A stretch of 64,000 nt of DNA. It comes from DASWTL01 sp035575925 (GTDB lineage Bacteria; Bacteroidota; Bacteroidia; Sphingobacteriales; Sphingobacteriaceae). Position numbers and translations under genes: made by a program. Positions 26,521-36,037 of this stretch are shown piece by piece. Location: assembly GCA_035575925.1 (NCBI GenBank), contig DATLXK010000067.1, positions 1 to 64,000 on the forward strand, read 5' to 3'. The notes under the pieces are model-generated. The model did not search any database. It had not been told where the DNA came from and worked only from the letters and a program-made list of their open reading frames with translations. Within the stretch, counting starts at the first letter, position 1; each line of letters starts with the position of its first letter.

Positions 26521-28323
26521 ATGAGAAAAATTAATTTATTTTTCGGCCTTATTCTTTTATCGCTAGCAAGCTTCGGTCAAGCCGTCCCCCGGCCTGAATA
26601 TCCGCGGCCACAGTTTGAGCGGAATGAATGGATCAATCTGAACGGCGAATGGAGCTATACATTTGACAGCGGAAATTCCGGCAAAGAACGGGGTTTAATA
26701 AACAGCAAGGGATTTGATGAAAAGATCATTGTCCCCTTCTGTCCTGAAAGTAAATTATCCGGAGTCGGATATACAGATTTTATCCGCACCATGTGGTATC
26801 AGCGAAAGCTTAACATCCCTGCTGACTGGGATGGGAAAAACGTGCTGCTTAATTTTGGCGGTGTGGATTATACCTGCGAAGCCTATATTGATAGCCAGTT
26901 TGTCGGATCACATTCAGGCGGAACTTCTACTTTTTCGCTTGACATTACAAGTTTTGTAAAGTCCGGTTCGGCGCACAATCTGGTTCTGTATGTGAAAGAC
27001 GATGTGCTTTCAATGGTTCAGCCCTTAGGCAAACAGTCATTTCGATACCAGTCAAGCGGCGCGCGCTATACCCGCACAACCGGTATCTGGCAAACCGTTT
27101 GGATGGAACCGGTGAGTAAGACAGGCTTGAAATCTTGCAGGATCGTTCCATCCCCCGATCAAAAGCAGTTCATCATTACACCGGAATATTTCTCCCTTGC
27201 GGGGGATGAAGAACTAACCGTGAAGGTAAAGGATGGCGACAGAGTGGTTAGTCAGACCACTATACCGGCAGGAAATTCGACAGTTGCTGTTTTACCCTTG
27301 AAGACCATCAAAACATGGTCGCCAGAAGATCCATTTTTATATAATATCTCATTTGAAGTAACCGATAAAAATAAGCGGGTCATAGACCGGGTAAATTCGT
27401 ATGCCGGAATGCGTAAAATTGAAGTTAAAGGAAACCGGGTCTATCTGAATAACAAACCCTATTATCTTCGTTTTGTACTTGATCAGGGATTTTATCCGGA
27501 TGGGATATGGACAGCTCCCTCAGATGAGGCTCTTAAAAAAGATATTGAGTTATCCATGCAGGCCGGCTTCAATGGCGCAAGACTTCATGAAAAAGTATTT
27601 GAGGGACGCTTTCATTACTGGGCAGACAAATTGGGTTATTTGACATGGGCAGAAGCTTCAGACTGGGGGCCCGACAGGAGCAAGCCGGAAACCATACGCA
27701 ACATTACCGATGAATGGGTTGAAACGGTTAAACAGCGAATTAATCATCCGTCAATCATTGGCTGGACGCCGCTCAACGAGCTCTGGAATACCGAGGGAAC
27801 CGATTATCTGCGCTTCAACAGCTCAATATACCGCCTTACCCAAATGCTTGATCCCACGCGGCCAGTCATTACGGCAGCAGGCGGGGACCTTTACCAGTCT
27901 GATATCTGGACTGTCCACGATTATGCACAGAACGATTCATTGCTCGCAGCAAACCTGAAACAGGTAAACGAAAAGCCCAACTTCACTCCCTATCGTATCA
28001 CCAAAGCAGCCAGATATTCCGGGCAGCCATTTATGGTCAGCGAGTATGGCGGTATCAAATGGGCAACTGACCCGGCTTATAAGAATTCGTGGGGATATGG
28101 AAATGGTCCGAAAAGCCTTGCAGAACTTTACACACGTACCGAAAAGCTGACCAATACGATACTTAGTTTTGATCATATCAGCGGATATTGCTTCACCCAG
28201 CTAACGAATGTTGAGCAGGAGCAAAACGGCATCTACAATTATGACCGGACACCAAAGTTTGACATGAATATCATCAGGCCTATCTTCAGCAAAAACCCGG
28301 CATGGGCAAAGCATCAGAAATAA
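26521..28323 (+). CDS. Glycoside hydrolase family 2 (beta-galactosidase/glucuronidase type)
   Basis: A 600-residue exported GH2 enzyme with signal peptide MRKINLFFGLILLSLASFGQ. The jelly-roll sugar-binding domain spans about 25-190 (WYQRKLNIPADWDGKNVLLNFGG), an Ig-like domain follows, and then the TIM barrel. The acid/base Glu is E420 in WTPLNELW and the nucleophile is probably E508 in VSEYGGI. I take the ATG at 26521 because it gives a clean signal peptide; an upstream ATG would add 17 unlikely residues. The substrate may be a beta-galactoside, glucuronide or mannoside. It lies 42 bp before a Tat-exported protein, probably as an operon, and the pair splits scoA from scoB. Confidence 0.92.
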   Translation: MRKINLFFGLILLSLASFGQAVPRPEYPRPQFERNEWINLNGEWSYTFDSGNSGKERGLINSKGFDEKIIVPFCPESKLSGVGYTDFIRTMWYQRKLNIPADWDGKNVLLNFGGVDYTCEAYIDSQFVGSHSGGTSTFSLDITSFVKSGSAHNLVLYVKDDVLSMVQPLGKQSFRYQSSGARYTRTTGIWQTVWMEPVSKTGLKSCRIVPSPDQKQFIITPEYFSLAGDEELTVKVKDGDRVVSQTTIPAGNSTVAVLPLKTIKTWSPEDPFLYNISFEVTDKNKRVIDRVNSYAGMRKIEVKGNRVYLNNKPYYLRFVLDQGFYPDGIWTAPSDEALKKDIELSMQAGFNGARLHEKVFEGRFHYWADKLGYLTWAEASDWGPDRSKPETIRNITDEWVETVKQRINHPSIIGWTPLNELWNTEGTDYLRFNSSIYRLTQMLDPTRPVITAAGGDLYQSDIWTVHDYAQNDSLLAANLKQVNEKPNFTPYRITKAARYSGQPFMVSEYGGIKWATDPAYKNSWGYGNGPKSLAELYTRTEKLTNTILSFDHISGYCFTQLTNVEQEQNGIYNYDRTPKFDMNIIRPIFSKNPAWAKHQK

Positions 28324-28365
28324 AATGGTAGAAGATGCCTCAAAACCTGGCTGTTAAAAGAAACG

Positions 28366-30282
28366 ATGGAAAGCTCAAGAAGACAATTTATAAAAAAGAC
28401 TGGTTACGCAGCTTTAGCGGCAGGTTTTTTTTCACATGTGCCTGCTGAATTATATTCCATAGGGAAATCATATAAACGCGAGGATCTGCAGCTTTATAAT
28501 AACCTGCTGCAAGAATGGTGTAACGGTATGATCAGTGTACAGGGAAAAGATAAAAGTAATCCTGCAACGTACGGAGGTTTTATGTGCCCTTCCTGTGGAT
28601 TTATACATGGTCGTTGTGGGGAAGCTGCATTTCCACTTTTGTATATGGCTGATCAGACTAAAGACCAAAGGTATCTTGATGCAGCTCTGCAGGTTTATAA
28701 CTGGGGTGATCGGAACGTGAGCCGCAATGATGGATCCTGGGGAAATGAGATAGCTCCCAATTCATGGAAGGGGATTACTGTTTTTGGAGGATCAGCATTG
28801 TGTGAATCTCTAAAATATCATTCTCATCTTCTTGACAGCAATACCAGAGAGCAGTGGATGGCTCGTCTCAGGAAAGCTTGCGACTTTTTATATGATTTCA
28901 TTACTGTTGAAACTTCGAACATTAATTATCCGCTTTGCGCTTCCTATCCTTTAGGCCTGGGCGGAAAGCTTCTTAAAGAACAAAAGTTTATTGACCGCGC
29001 ACATGAATTGGCTCATACGGTTTACCAGTATTTAACCCCGCAGTCTAATTTTATTTATGGAGAATTAAAGCCCCGAACCCGAAGCTCCAGGGGATACTGG
29101 CCAGTTGATCTTAGTTACAATGTAGAGGAAACCCTACCAACTCTCACTTTGTACGCATTGGAAATGGGTGACGGCAAGCTGCTTAATACGATAATAGATT
29201 CATGGAAAACTCATCTCGAATTTATGCTGCCTGATGGCGCCTGGGACGATTCATTCGGTACCCGGAATCATAAATGGACCTATTGGGGAAGCCGGAATAG
29301 TGACGGCTGTCAAGCTGGTTTGGCTCTATTAGGCAACAAGGTGCCGCTATTTGCTGAAGGCGCGTACCGTAATGCTTTGATGCTTGAGAAATGCACTTAC
29401 AAAGGGATGTTATACGGTGGACCACATTATGTGTCTCATGGCGTAAAACCATGCATTCATCATAATTTTGCCCATGCAAAATCTCTGGCATCCTTACTTA
29501 ATGAAAAAGACCATGTTGGTGACAAATTTACACGCACCAAATTGCCGACTGAAAAGATGCAAGGCATTAAAACGTTTACCGATATAGGCACACACTTAAT
29601 TAAAGTCGGGAAATGGAGAGCAACGGTTACCGCAAATGATACCGAATATCGGGTAAGTCCTCATGCGAGTGGGGGATGTATCTCCCTGCTCTATCATCAG
29701 GATATGGGGCTTCTTTTAACTGACAGTTTGTTCCCCGAACTTCCGCCCCGGGAACGCGCTAATATGCAGAAGAACGATGATTCTTTACAACTATTACTAA
29801 CTCCGCGTATCGAAATGATGGTTGGAGGCTTTCCATACAGAAGCAGCCGTGATATTAATGCAATAGTCACTTCTAAACCGATCCCTAATGGTGTACACCT
29901 GAATGTACAGTGTAAGCTGGTTTCCCTTAATGTTGAAGATGCTCCTGGAGGCGCAGCTAATTTTGAACTGGATTATTTTTTTACTGATTCCGGAGTTGAG
30001 ATACGAGCAATTGCTAAAAATGTCCCGGTTAATCAGGGTATTGCATTCTACCTGCCAGTGGTTTCTCCTAACAGCGAAAAACTAAGTTTAACTTCTGCAC
30101 AAAGCATGACTGTGAATAAAGAAAAAGGGAAGTTAAAAATCAAAACATCCGGGAAGCTTAATATTATTCCATCTGATAAAAATCGTGTGTTTTCCCAATC
30201 TCCGGGGGTAGAAGCCATACCGCTTAAAATTGACTGGGATGTAGAAGCCACAGCGGAATTAAAGATCAGTATAACAGCGTGA
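28366..30282 (+). CDS. Tat-exported protein, probably a polysaccharide-active (alpha/alpha) barrel enzyme
   Basis: A 638-residue protein beginning with a twin-arginine signal (ESSRRQFIKKTGYAALAAGFF). The main body has alternating helical segments with Trp/Tyr-rich loops (TYGGFMCPSCGFIHGRCGEA, WGDRNVSRNDGSWGNEIAP, KWTYWGSRNSDGCQAGLALL), reminiscent of (alpha/alpha)6-barrel lyases or hydrolases. The last 200 residues look like a beta-sandwich. I cannot name the family. It follows the GH2 gene by 42 bp, and both are likely exported to act on one glycan; a lyase or glycosidase role is inference. Cys/His-rich patches near residues 73-85 might bind a metal. Confidence 0.75.
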   Translation: MESSRRQFIKKTGYAALAAGFFSHVPAELYSIGKSYKREDLQLYNNLLQEWCNGMISVQGKDKSNPATYGGFMCPSCGFIHGRCGEAAFPLLYMADQTKDQRYLDAALQVYNWGDRNVSRNDGSWGNEIAPNSWKGITVFGGSALCESLKYHSHLLDSNTREQWMARLRKACDFLYDFITVETSNINYPLCASYPLGLGGKLLKEQKFIDRAHELAHTVYQYLTPQSNFIYGELKPRTRSSRGYWPVDLSYNVEETLPTLTLYALEMGDGKLLNTIIDSWKTHLEFMLPDGAWDDSFGTRNHKWTYWGSRNSDGCQAGLALLGNKVPLFAEGAYRNALMLEKCTYKGMLYGGPHYVSHGVKPCIHHNFAHAKSLASLLNEKDHVGDKFTRTKLPTEKMQGIKTFTDIGTHLIKVGKWRATVTANDTEYRVSPHASGGCISLLYHQDMGLLLTDSLFPELPPRERANMQKNDDSLQLLLTPRIEMMVGGFPYRSSRDINAIVTSKPIPNGVHLNVQCKLVSLNVEDAPGGAANFELDYFFTDSGVEIRAIAKNVPVNQGIAFYLPVVSPNSEKLSLTSAQSMTVNKEKGKLKIKTSGKLNIIPSDKNRVFSQSPGVEAIPLKIDWDVEATAELKISITA

Positions 30283-30390
30283 GATTATAAAGGATCTTTT
30301 CAAACTTATCCCTGTCAACCAGACCCGAATACTTTTACCCACTGCATAATATATTTATCTTACTGAATAATCTCTCATGAAGCCAGTGAT

Positions 30391-30436
30391 AAAACTTACG
30401 TAGTTTTTATCAAAATGCAAAAACTTCGGAAGTCTC
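30391..30436. repeat. Imperfect inverted repeat, relative of the 41-bp palindrome
   Basis: ACTTACGTAGTTTTT and AAAAACTTCGGAAGT form a 15-bp stem with two mismatches around a 10-nt loop, downstream of the Tat gene. The right arm contains AACTTCGGAAGTCT, also found at 26036-26049. It may act as the terminator between the Tat gene and the convergent scoA. Confidence 0.65.
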
Positions 30437-30467
30437 AAAGTTATTATTTGCTTATACCTCTTAGAAA

Positions 30468-31169
30468 TTACGGCATTTGTCTTACCGTCCGTTGTTCAAT
30501 TCTTTTCTCATATTTTTCTCCCTGAAAAATACGATGAACATAAATACCAGGTGTATGTATATGATCAGGATCAAGCTCGCCGATTTCAACAAGCTCCTCT
30601 ACTTCCGCAATTGTAATCTTGCCTGCCATTGCCATAACCGGATTAAAATTACGGGAAGTTAGCCGGTATATTAAATTTCCTGCCGTATCCCCTTTCCAGG
30701 CTTTCACAATGGCAAAATCAGCATTAAATGCCAGCTCCATCAGGTAATCCTTACCATCAAAGTTCCGTATTTCTTTACCTTCGGCTACTTCGGTACCTAC
30801 CCCGGCCGGAGTAAATATTGCCGGCATACCATAGCCCGCAGCCATACAGCGGGTAGCTAATGTTCCCTGGGGGATAAGCTCAACCTCCAATTCGCCGCTT
30901 AACAGCTGACGTTCAAATTCCGCATTCTCACCTACGTAAGACGATATCATTTTCTTAACCTGATGATTGTGGAGCATTAACCCAATGCCGAAATCATCAA
31001 CCCCTGCATTATTAGATATGCAGGTTAGATTTTTAACTCCTTTTTTTACAAGTGCTGCAATACAATTTTCAGGAATGCCGCTTAAACCGAAACCACCAAA
31101 CATAATGGTCATACCATCTTGAATGTCATTTATAGCCGATTCGGCATCAAGCACAACTTTATTAATCAT
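30468..31169 (-). CDS. scoA: 3-oxoacid CoA-transferase subunit A
   Basis: A 233-residue alpha subunit of the acetoacetate/succinyl-CoA transferase. The coenzyme-A-binding signature MFGGFGLSGIPENCIAAL and the C-terminal DYLMELAFNADFAIVKAWKGD block are typical, with EVEELVEIGELDPDHIHTPG near the end. It pairs with scoB, whose gene is on the same strand but separated by 4.5 kb of inserted genes. In most relatives scoB follows scoA directly, so this layout is secondary. Confidence 0.94.
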   Translation of the reverse strand: MINKVVLDAESAINDIQDGMTIMFGGFGLSGIPENCIAALVKKGVKNLTCISNNAGVDDFGIGLMLHNHQVKKMISSYVGENAEFERQLLSGELEVELIPQGTLATRCMAAGYGMPAIFTPAGVGTEVAEGKEIRNFDGKDYLMELAFNADFAIVKAWKGDTAGNLIYRLTSRNFNPVMAMAGKITIAEVEELVEIGELDPDHIHTPGIYVHRIFQGEKYEKRIEQRTVRQMP

Positions 31170-31238
31170 ATATTAAAATACTATAAAAAAGAACGAAATG
31201 GTTATAGAATCGTTTTTGATTATCTCTAAAGGAAATTA

Positions 31239-32351
31239 TTAATTCTTCCTTGTTATTGCTACTATTTTATCCCCAGATCCGTTACTGGTTATCATATAAA
31301 CTTTGCCATCTGGACTTATACAAACATCTCTCAACCTACCAAAATTTCCTTTAAAATAGGTAGCTACGGTTTCTACCTTATCTCCCGTTTCATTTAGTTT
31401 TAGCTGATAAAGTGTATTATCTTTTAACGTAGTCATAATCAGCGAGTTTTTCCATTGCGGTATCAGATCGCTGTTATAATAATCCATTCCGCAAACCGCA
31501 AGAGTTGGTGTCCATGTGTAAATAGGTACTGCAACATTATTAGTACTGCAAAACGATATTTCATTGCTTTGGTCGCAAGCACCCATTACAGTCGGCCAGC
31601 CATAATTCCGCCCTTTTTCAATAATATTAACTTCATCATCGGCACTGGGCCCATGTTCAGAGCTGTATAACCTGCCTTTTGCAAACACCAGCCCCTGCGC
31701 ATTCCGGTGTCCGTTTGACCACACAGGACTGGTGGATACAGGATTATCTGACGGAATACTTCCATCCAGATTTATACGGAGAATTTTGCCGCTTAATGAT
31801 GAATTATTTTGCGCACTCGCAGGGTTTGCAGCATCGCCTGTGGTGATAAACAGTTTTTTATCGGCGGAGATCAGCAACCTGGAACCATTATGAATATTGG
31901 CTGCGGGAATATTATCAATTATAACAACAGGGTTAATCAGTGTTCCCCCTGTGTAATTATATCGAACAACTTTCTCTGTGTAACTGCCGCTCTTATCATA
32001 ATTGTAAACAACAAAAACTTGAGGTGTAATATTAAAATCCGGGTGCAAAACCATCCCCAATAAACCACCTTCGCCCATAGATTTTACATCTGATATAGTT
32101 ATTACAGAAGATATCTGCCCGTCCGCAGGATTGACCCGGCTAACTCTGCCACCTTTTTCCGTGATCCATAGCATGTTATCCGGCCCCCAGATGATTTCCC
32201 ATGGAAGTGATAGCTTATCGGTTATAACGTTAGTTGCAAGCTCTGCATCGTTTACAGATGGGTTATTGGCTACAGAATTTAATTTTTTTTTACATCCCGA
32301 AAAGGCACAATTAAATAGCAGTAAAATAAATATTATATTGAATGTTTTCAT
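31239..32351 (-). CDS. PQQ-dependent sugar dehydrogenase-like lipoprotein
   Basis: A 370-residue soluble-glucose-dehydrogenase/HHIP-like beta-propeller. The N-terminus has a lipobox (LLFNCAFSGCKK, Cys 20). Blade motifs are typical of the GSDH family: LPWEIIWGPDNMLWITEKGG, GEGGLLGMVLHPDF, NIHNGSRLLISADKKLFITTGD, NAQGLVFAKGRLYSSEHGPS and GRNYGWPTVMG. It probably oxidises aldose sugars with PQQ and calcium at the periplasmic face, although many Bacteroidota members have unknown substrates. No PQQ biosynthesis genes are nearby. Confidence 0.88.
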   Translation of the reverse strand: MKTFNIIFILLLFNCAFSGCKKKLNSVANNPSVNDAELATNVITDKLSLPWEIIWGPDNMLWITEKGGRVSRVNPADGQISSVITISDVKSMGEGGLLGMVLHPDFNITPQVFVVYNYDKSGSYTEKVVRYNYTGGTLINPVVIIDNIPAANIHNGSRLLISADKKLFITTGDAANPASAQNNSSLSGKILRINLDGSIPSDNPVSTSPVWSNGHRNAQGLVFAKGRLYSSEHGPSADDEVNIIEKGRNYGWPTVMGACDQSNEISFCSTNNVAVPIYTWTPTLAVCGMDYYNSDLIPQWKNSLIMTTLKDNTLYQLKLNETGDKVETVATYFKGNFGRLRDVCISPDGKVYMITSNGSGDKIVAITRKN

Positions 32352-32402
32352 TACAAGATAATCGTTTTATGAAGAACTCGAGCCTTTGCATTAGGTTTTA
32401 AC

Positions 32403-34784
32403 TCATCGCAAATACACATAAGTAATTCCATCGCCTCCACGGTCAGCATGTTCATCTTCCATACGGTCTACCTCGGAATATTTTTTCATATACTCCCTGA
32501 TCAGCTTCCGCAAAATGCCGTCCCCTTTTCCATGAATAATTTTCAGGCTTGGAAATCCCATCATTACTGCCCGGTCAAGGTATTTTTCAATTTCATACAA
32601 AGCTTCTTCCCCTCTTTTCCCACGAACATCTATTTCAGGGTTAAACTGTGCAACCTGATCTGTAAGCTGTGATGAATACGATTTTATGATCTCTTTAGGT
32701 ACGCTTTTATTAGATACTTTTGTAACCCGGTTTCGCTTCACAACAGATCTGAGATCGCCCATTGCCAGGATAACATTTCCCCTGGCTACATCAACAACCT
32801 GTGCCATGGTTTCAGAATCATCCAGCTTAATCCAGTCGCCGGCTTTTAATTCGGGTTCTTCTGCAATTGCTTTTATTTTATCCGCCGATTTTTCTTTACG
32901 ATCATCTGTTGTAACTTTTAATAGTTCAGATTGAATATTTCGGCGGAGTGCCTGTGTCTTGTCCTTGTCCGCATTGTTCTCCTTTATTTCAGATATTGTA
33001 TTTTCTATCAGCTTATTTGCATTCTTTATGATATTCTGGGCTTCGAGCTTAGCATCTTTTAAAATGATTTTTTTATTTTCATCCAGATATATTTTAAGCT
33101 TTTGATTTTCATCCAGCAATACCCTGGCTTGTCTTTCTCTCTTTTCAGCCTCTAACCGGATATCTAAAAGCTGCTTTTTATCCCGCTCCAGGTCAACCAA
33201 TAAAGTATCTACCCGCTTTTGATGTACGCCTATCTTATTTTTTGCTGCCTGTAAAATATGCTGCGGCAACCCTATCTTTTGAGCTATTTCAAAAGCGTAT
33301 GAACTACCTGGTTTTCCCATCTCCAATATATAAAGGGGCTTCATATCTACATTATCAAAAAGCATGGAAGCGTTTTCCAGCCCTGGGGCTGTATTTGCAA
33401 ATACCTTTAAATTAGAATAATGTGTTGTTATTACTCCGCGGATTTCCTTTTGATTAAGCGTTTCAAGCACAGCCTCAGCAATTGGGCCGCCAAATTGGGG
33501 ATCAGTACCAGTACCAAACTCATCGATCAGCACCAGGGTTTTACTCGTGGAATTTTGGGTAAAGTATTTCATTTTGGTAAGATGGGCGCTATACGTACTT
33601 AAATCACTTTCAATAGACTGATCATCACCAATATCTGCAAATACTTTATTGAACACCCCGACTTTTGAATGAGGATCAACAGGAATTAATAACCCCGATT
33701 GAACCATAAGTTGTAAGAGTCCAACAGTTTTCATGCACACCGATTTTCCACCCGCATTGGGTCCCGAAACCACAATTACACGCTGATTCTCATTGATCCG
33801 GATATTCAGCGGAACCACAGTCTGCTTTTCCTTCCTGAAGTTAAGAAGCAGCAACGGATGCCGTGCATTTATGAGATCAATCTCGGCATTATGTATGAGT
33901 AGAGGCATATCGCCTTCCATATCTGCCGCCAGTAACGCTTTTGCTCTAACGAAATCAATTTTAGTCAGTAATCCATGATAAGATAGCAATAACGGGGCAT
34001 ACAGGCGTAATTCATCTGTAAGTCCGATTAGAATTTTAATGATCTCCCGCCGTTTGTCAAACTCCAGATCCCTGACCTGATTATTTAGTTGGAACACCTC
34101 TTCAGGTTCTAAATAAACGGTCTGACCGGATGCCGATTCATCATGCACAAAACCTTTAAGCTTGCGCTTGTTTTCGGCTAAAACCGGAATACACATTCTG
34201 CCGTCCCTGATGGTAAGGTTTCCATCAGCAGTCCAGCCATTATTTTGAGCGCTTTTAAACACCTGATCAATCTTTTTGCGGGCTTCCTGCTCTGCTTTAG
34301 AAATAGATGCAATAATCAATTGAAGTTCCGGGGAAGCATTGGATTTAATTTTACCCTTTGGATCAATAACGGTTTCTATTTTTTTTATAATAGATTTTTC
34401 TATAGGCAAGTGTTCAAACAGCGCTTCCAGGTTAGGATATTGTCCTTCCCTTTCATTAAAATAATTTATAACAGCAAATACGGTTTGAAGAGAAATAAGT
34501 ACCCGGAAAAACTCTTCTTCAGAAAGATAAGTGCCTTCAATACGAATTTTTTCAGCCAGGCTTTTAATGTCATAAAAATTCTGAAGCGGTAAGGGAGAAT
34601 CATTTTCCAGGATGCTTTTAAATTCATGGGCCTGGCGTAAAAACTTATTGATCAGATCAAAACTGGTCATCATCTGCATTTTATCAACCAGCGATTGACC
34701 CATAGGACTTATGCAGTAACTTTTAAGAAGTTCTTTTATTTCGGTAAACCCGAGTTTGTCGACTGCATTTGGTGGATATATCAT
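32403..34784 (-). CDS. mutS2: MutS2 endonuclease/ATPase
   Basis: A 793-residue MutS2, which suppresses homologous recombination or rescues collided ribosomes depending on the species. Domains seen are the MutS core and lever helices (about 1-320), the ABC ATPase with Walker A GPNAGGKS (near 337) and Walker B LVLIDEFGTGTDP, a long coiled coil (about 520-640), a KOW-like segment, and a C-terminal Smr nuclease domain (DVRGKRGEEALYEIEKYLD, KIIHGKGDG). Its ATG overlaps the stop of the upstream DUF4296 gene (ATGA), so the two are translationally coupled. Confidence 0.97.
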   Translation of the reverse strand: MIYPPNAVDKLGFTEIKELLKSYCISPMGQSLVDKMQMMTSFDLINKFLRQAHEFKSILENDSPLPLQNFYDIKSLAEKIRIEGTYLSEEEFFRVLISLQTVFAVINYFNEREGQYPNLEALFEHLPIEKSIIKKIETVIDPKGKIKSNASPELQLIIASISKAEQEARKKIDQVFKSAQNNGWTADGNLTIRDGRMCIPVLAENKRKLKGFVHDESASGQTVYLEPEEVFQLNNQVRDLEFDKRREIIKILIGLTDELRLYAPLLLSYHGLLTKIDFVRAKALLAADMEGDMPLLIHNAEIDLINARHPLLLLNFRKEKQTVVPLNIRINENQRVIVVSGPNAGGKSVCMKTVGLLQLMVQSGLLIPVDPHSKVGVFNKVFADIGDDQSIESDLSTYSAHLTKMKYFTQNSTSKTLVLIDEFGTGTDPQFGGPIAEAVLETLNQKEIRGVITTHYSNLKVFANTAPGLENASMLFDNVDMKPLYILEMGKPGSSYAFEIAQKIGLPQHILQAAKNKIGVHQKRVDTLLVDLERDKKQLLDIRLEAEKRERQARVLLDENQKLKIYLDENKKIILKDAKLEAQNIIKNANKLIENTISEIKENNADKDKTQALRRNIQSELLKVTTDDRKEKSADKIKAIAEEPELKAGDWIKLDDSETMAQVVDVARGNVILAMGDLRSVVKRNRVTKVSNKSVPKEIIKSYSSQLTDQVAQFNPEIDVRGKRGEEALYEIEKYLDRAVMMGFPSLKIIHGKGDGILRKLIREYMKKYSEVDRMEDEHADRGGDGITYVYLR

Positions 34785-35281
34785 TTTTTTTGTACGCTGC
34801 TCTTATTTGTGTCCTTTTTAACCACATACTTATATGCTTTAAAATTGCTCCATATAATCGGCACCATTGGCTTTAATAAACTTATAGAGGAATCCTGCTT
34901 TAATTCGTTCAATCTCTGCTGCTCCAGGTCAAGTTGCCGCTTTTCAATCTCTTCAAGTTTTGTCAGTTCTTTTACTTTCACTTCAAGATCTTTCACAATT
35001 TTCTCATACATATTGGCTAATAACGTAGGATCTTTGCTATAATATTGTAAGCTTTCTCTAAATAGTGCCGTATCTATATTATGCTTACGATAAACCATAT
35101 TTAAATAGGTCGAAATAGTTTGAATAACAGAATCCCCATTAGCCGAAGTAGTTCCGCTGGCTAAATGAACATCTGTAAGTACACTGATCATTTTATCTTC
35201 AGGAATTAAATTTTCTGGAACAGTTTTGGCGCACGACAAGAAAAAAATCACTAAGAAAACACAGGGTTTTAATCGCTTCAT
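34781..35281 (-). CDS. DUF4296 family lipoprotein
   Basis: A 166-residue lipoprotein (MKRLKPCVFLVIFFLSCAK, lipobox LSC) with the DUF4296 pattern LIPEDKMISVLTDVHLASGT and the helical KDPTLLANMYEKIVKDLEVKV stretch, followed by a charged coiled-coil tail. The family is specific to Bacteroidota and its function is unknown. It overlaps the start of mutS2 by 4 bp. The gene is divergent from the YggS-like gene, with 44 bp between starts; the AT-rich gap must hold both promoters. Confidence 0.85.
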   Translation of the reverse strand: MKRLKPCVFLVIFFLSCAKTVPENLIPEDKMISVLTDVHLASGTTSANGDSVIQTISTYLNMVYRKHNIDTALFRESLQYYSKDPTLLANMYEKIVKDLEVKVKELTKLEEIEKRQLDLEQQRLNELKQDSSISLLKPMVPIIWSNFKAYKYVVKKDTNKSSVQKK

Positions 35282-35325
35282 TTTGTTAATTTTGCATTTT
35301 AAACTCCTTCAAAAATACAGAATTA

Positions 35326-36015
35326 ATGACCATCAAAGCCAATATATCAGTTATTAAAGAAGAACTGGAACGCGTTGGTGTCAGGCTGGTTGCAATCTCT
35401 AAGACCAAACCTGCACAAGATGTTTTGGAAGCCTATCATGCAGGCCAGCGGATTTTTGGAGAAAATATGGTTCAGGAACTAATAGAGAAGCAAGAACAAT
35501 TACCAAAAGACATCGAGTGGCATCTGGTAGGTCATTTACAAACTAATAAAGTAAAATATATTGCATCCTTTATAGGTTTGATACATTCTGTTGACAGTTT
35601 AAAGCTGTTACAGGAAATAAATAAACAGGCCGTTAAAAATAATCGGGTTATTGACTGCCTGTTGCAAATCTATATTGCTGATGAAGAAACCAAGTATGGA
35701 TTAGGTTTTGATGAAGCTATTGAATTGCTTCGGTCTGCTGAATTTGCGATGTTGAAGAACGTACGTCTGGTTGGTGTAATGGGAATTGCAACCAATACGG
35801 ATAATATCAAGCAAATTGGTGATGAGTTTTACGAGTTAAAAACATTTTTTGATGGAATAAAACAAAGTTTTTTCAGGAAAGAAGAGTCATTTAAAGAGAT
35901 CTCTATGGGAATGTCTGATGATTATAAAATCGCTGTTGAAAAAGGCAGTACACTGGTTCGGCTTGGAAGTACCATTTTTGGTAAGCGTGTACTTAAAGAT
36001 TGGTCGGCCAATTAA
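35326..36015 (+). CDS. YggS-family PLP-binding homeostasis protein
   Basis: A 229-residue alanine-racemase-fold protein that binds pyridoxal phosphate and controls its pool (PLPBP/YggS family). The Schiff-base lysine lies in LVAISKTKPAQDVLEAY, followed by FGENMVQELIEKQ, EWHLVGHLQTNKVKYI, and SMGMSDDYKIAVEKGSTLVRLGS, all diagnostic of the family. Normal length. Probably co-transcribed with the downstream GNAT gene (22 bp gap). Confidence 0.95.
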   Translation: MTIKANISVIKEELERVGVRLVAISKTKPAQDVLEAYHAGQRIFGENMVQELIEKQEQLPKDIEWHLVGHLQTNKVKYIASFIGLIHSVDSLKLLQEINKQAVKNNRVIDCLLQIYIADEETKYGLGFDEAIELLRSAEFAMLKNVRLVGVMGIATNTDNIKQIGDEFYELKTFFDGIKQSFFRKEESFKEISMGMSDDYKIAVEKGSTLVRLGSTIFGKRVLKDWSAN

Positions 36016-36037
36016 AATGCATCTGATATAAATTTTA

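Noticed and set aside
34781..35281. DUF4296 protein as a MutS2 accessory factor
   Set aside because: The overlap proves co-translation but not cooperation; the protein is an exported lipoprotein while MutS2 is cytoplasmic.
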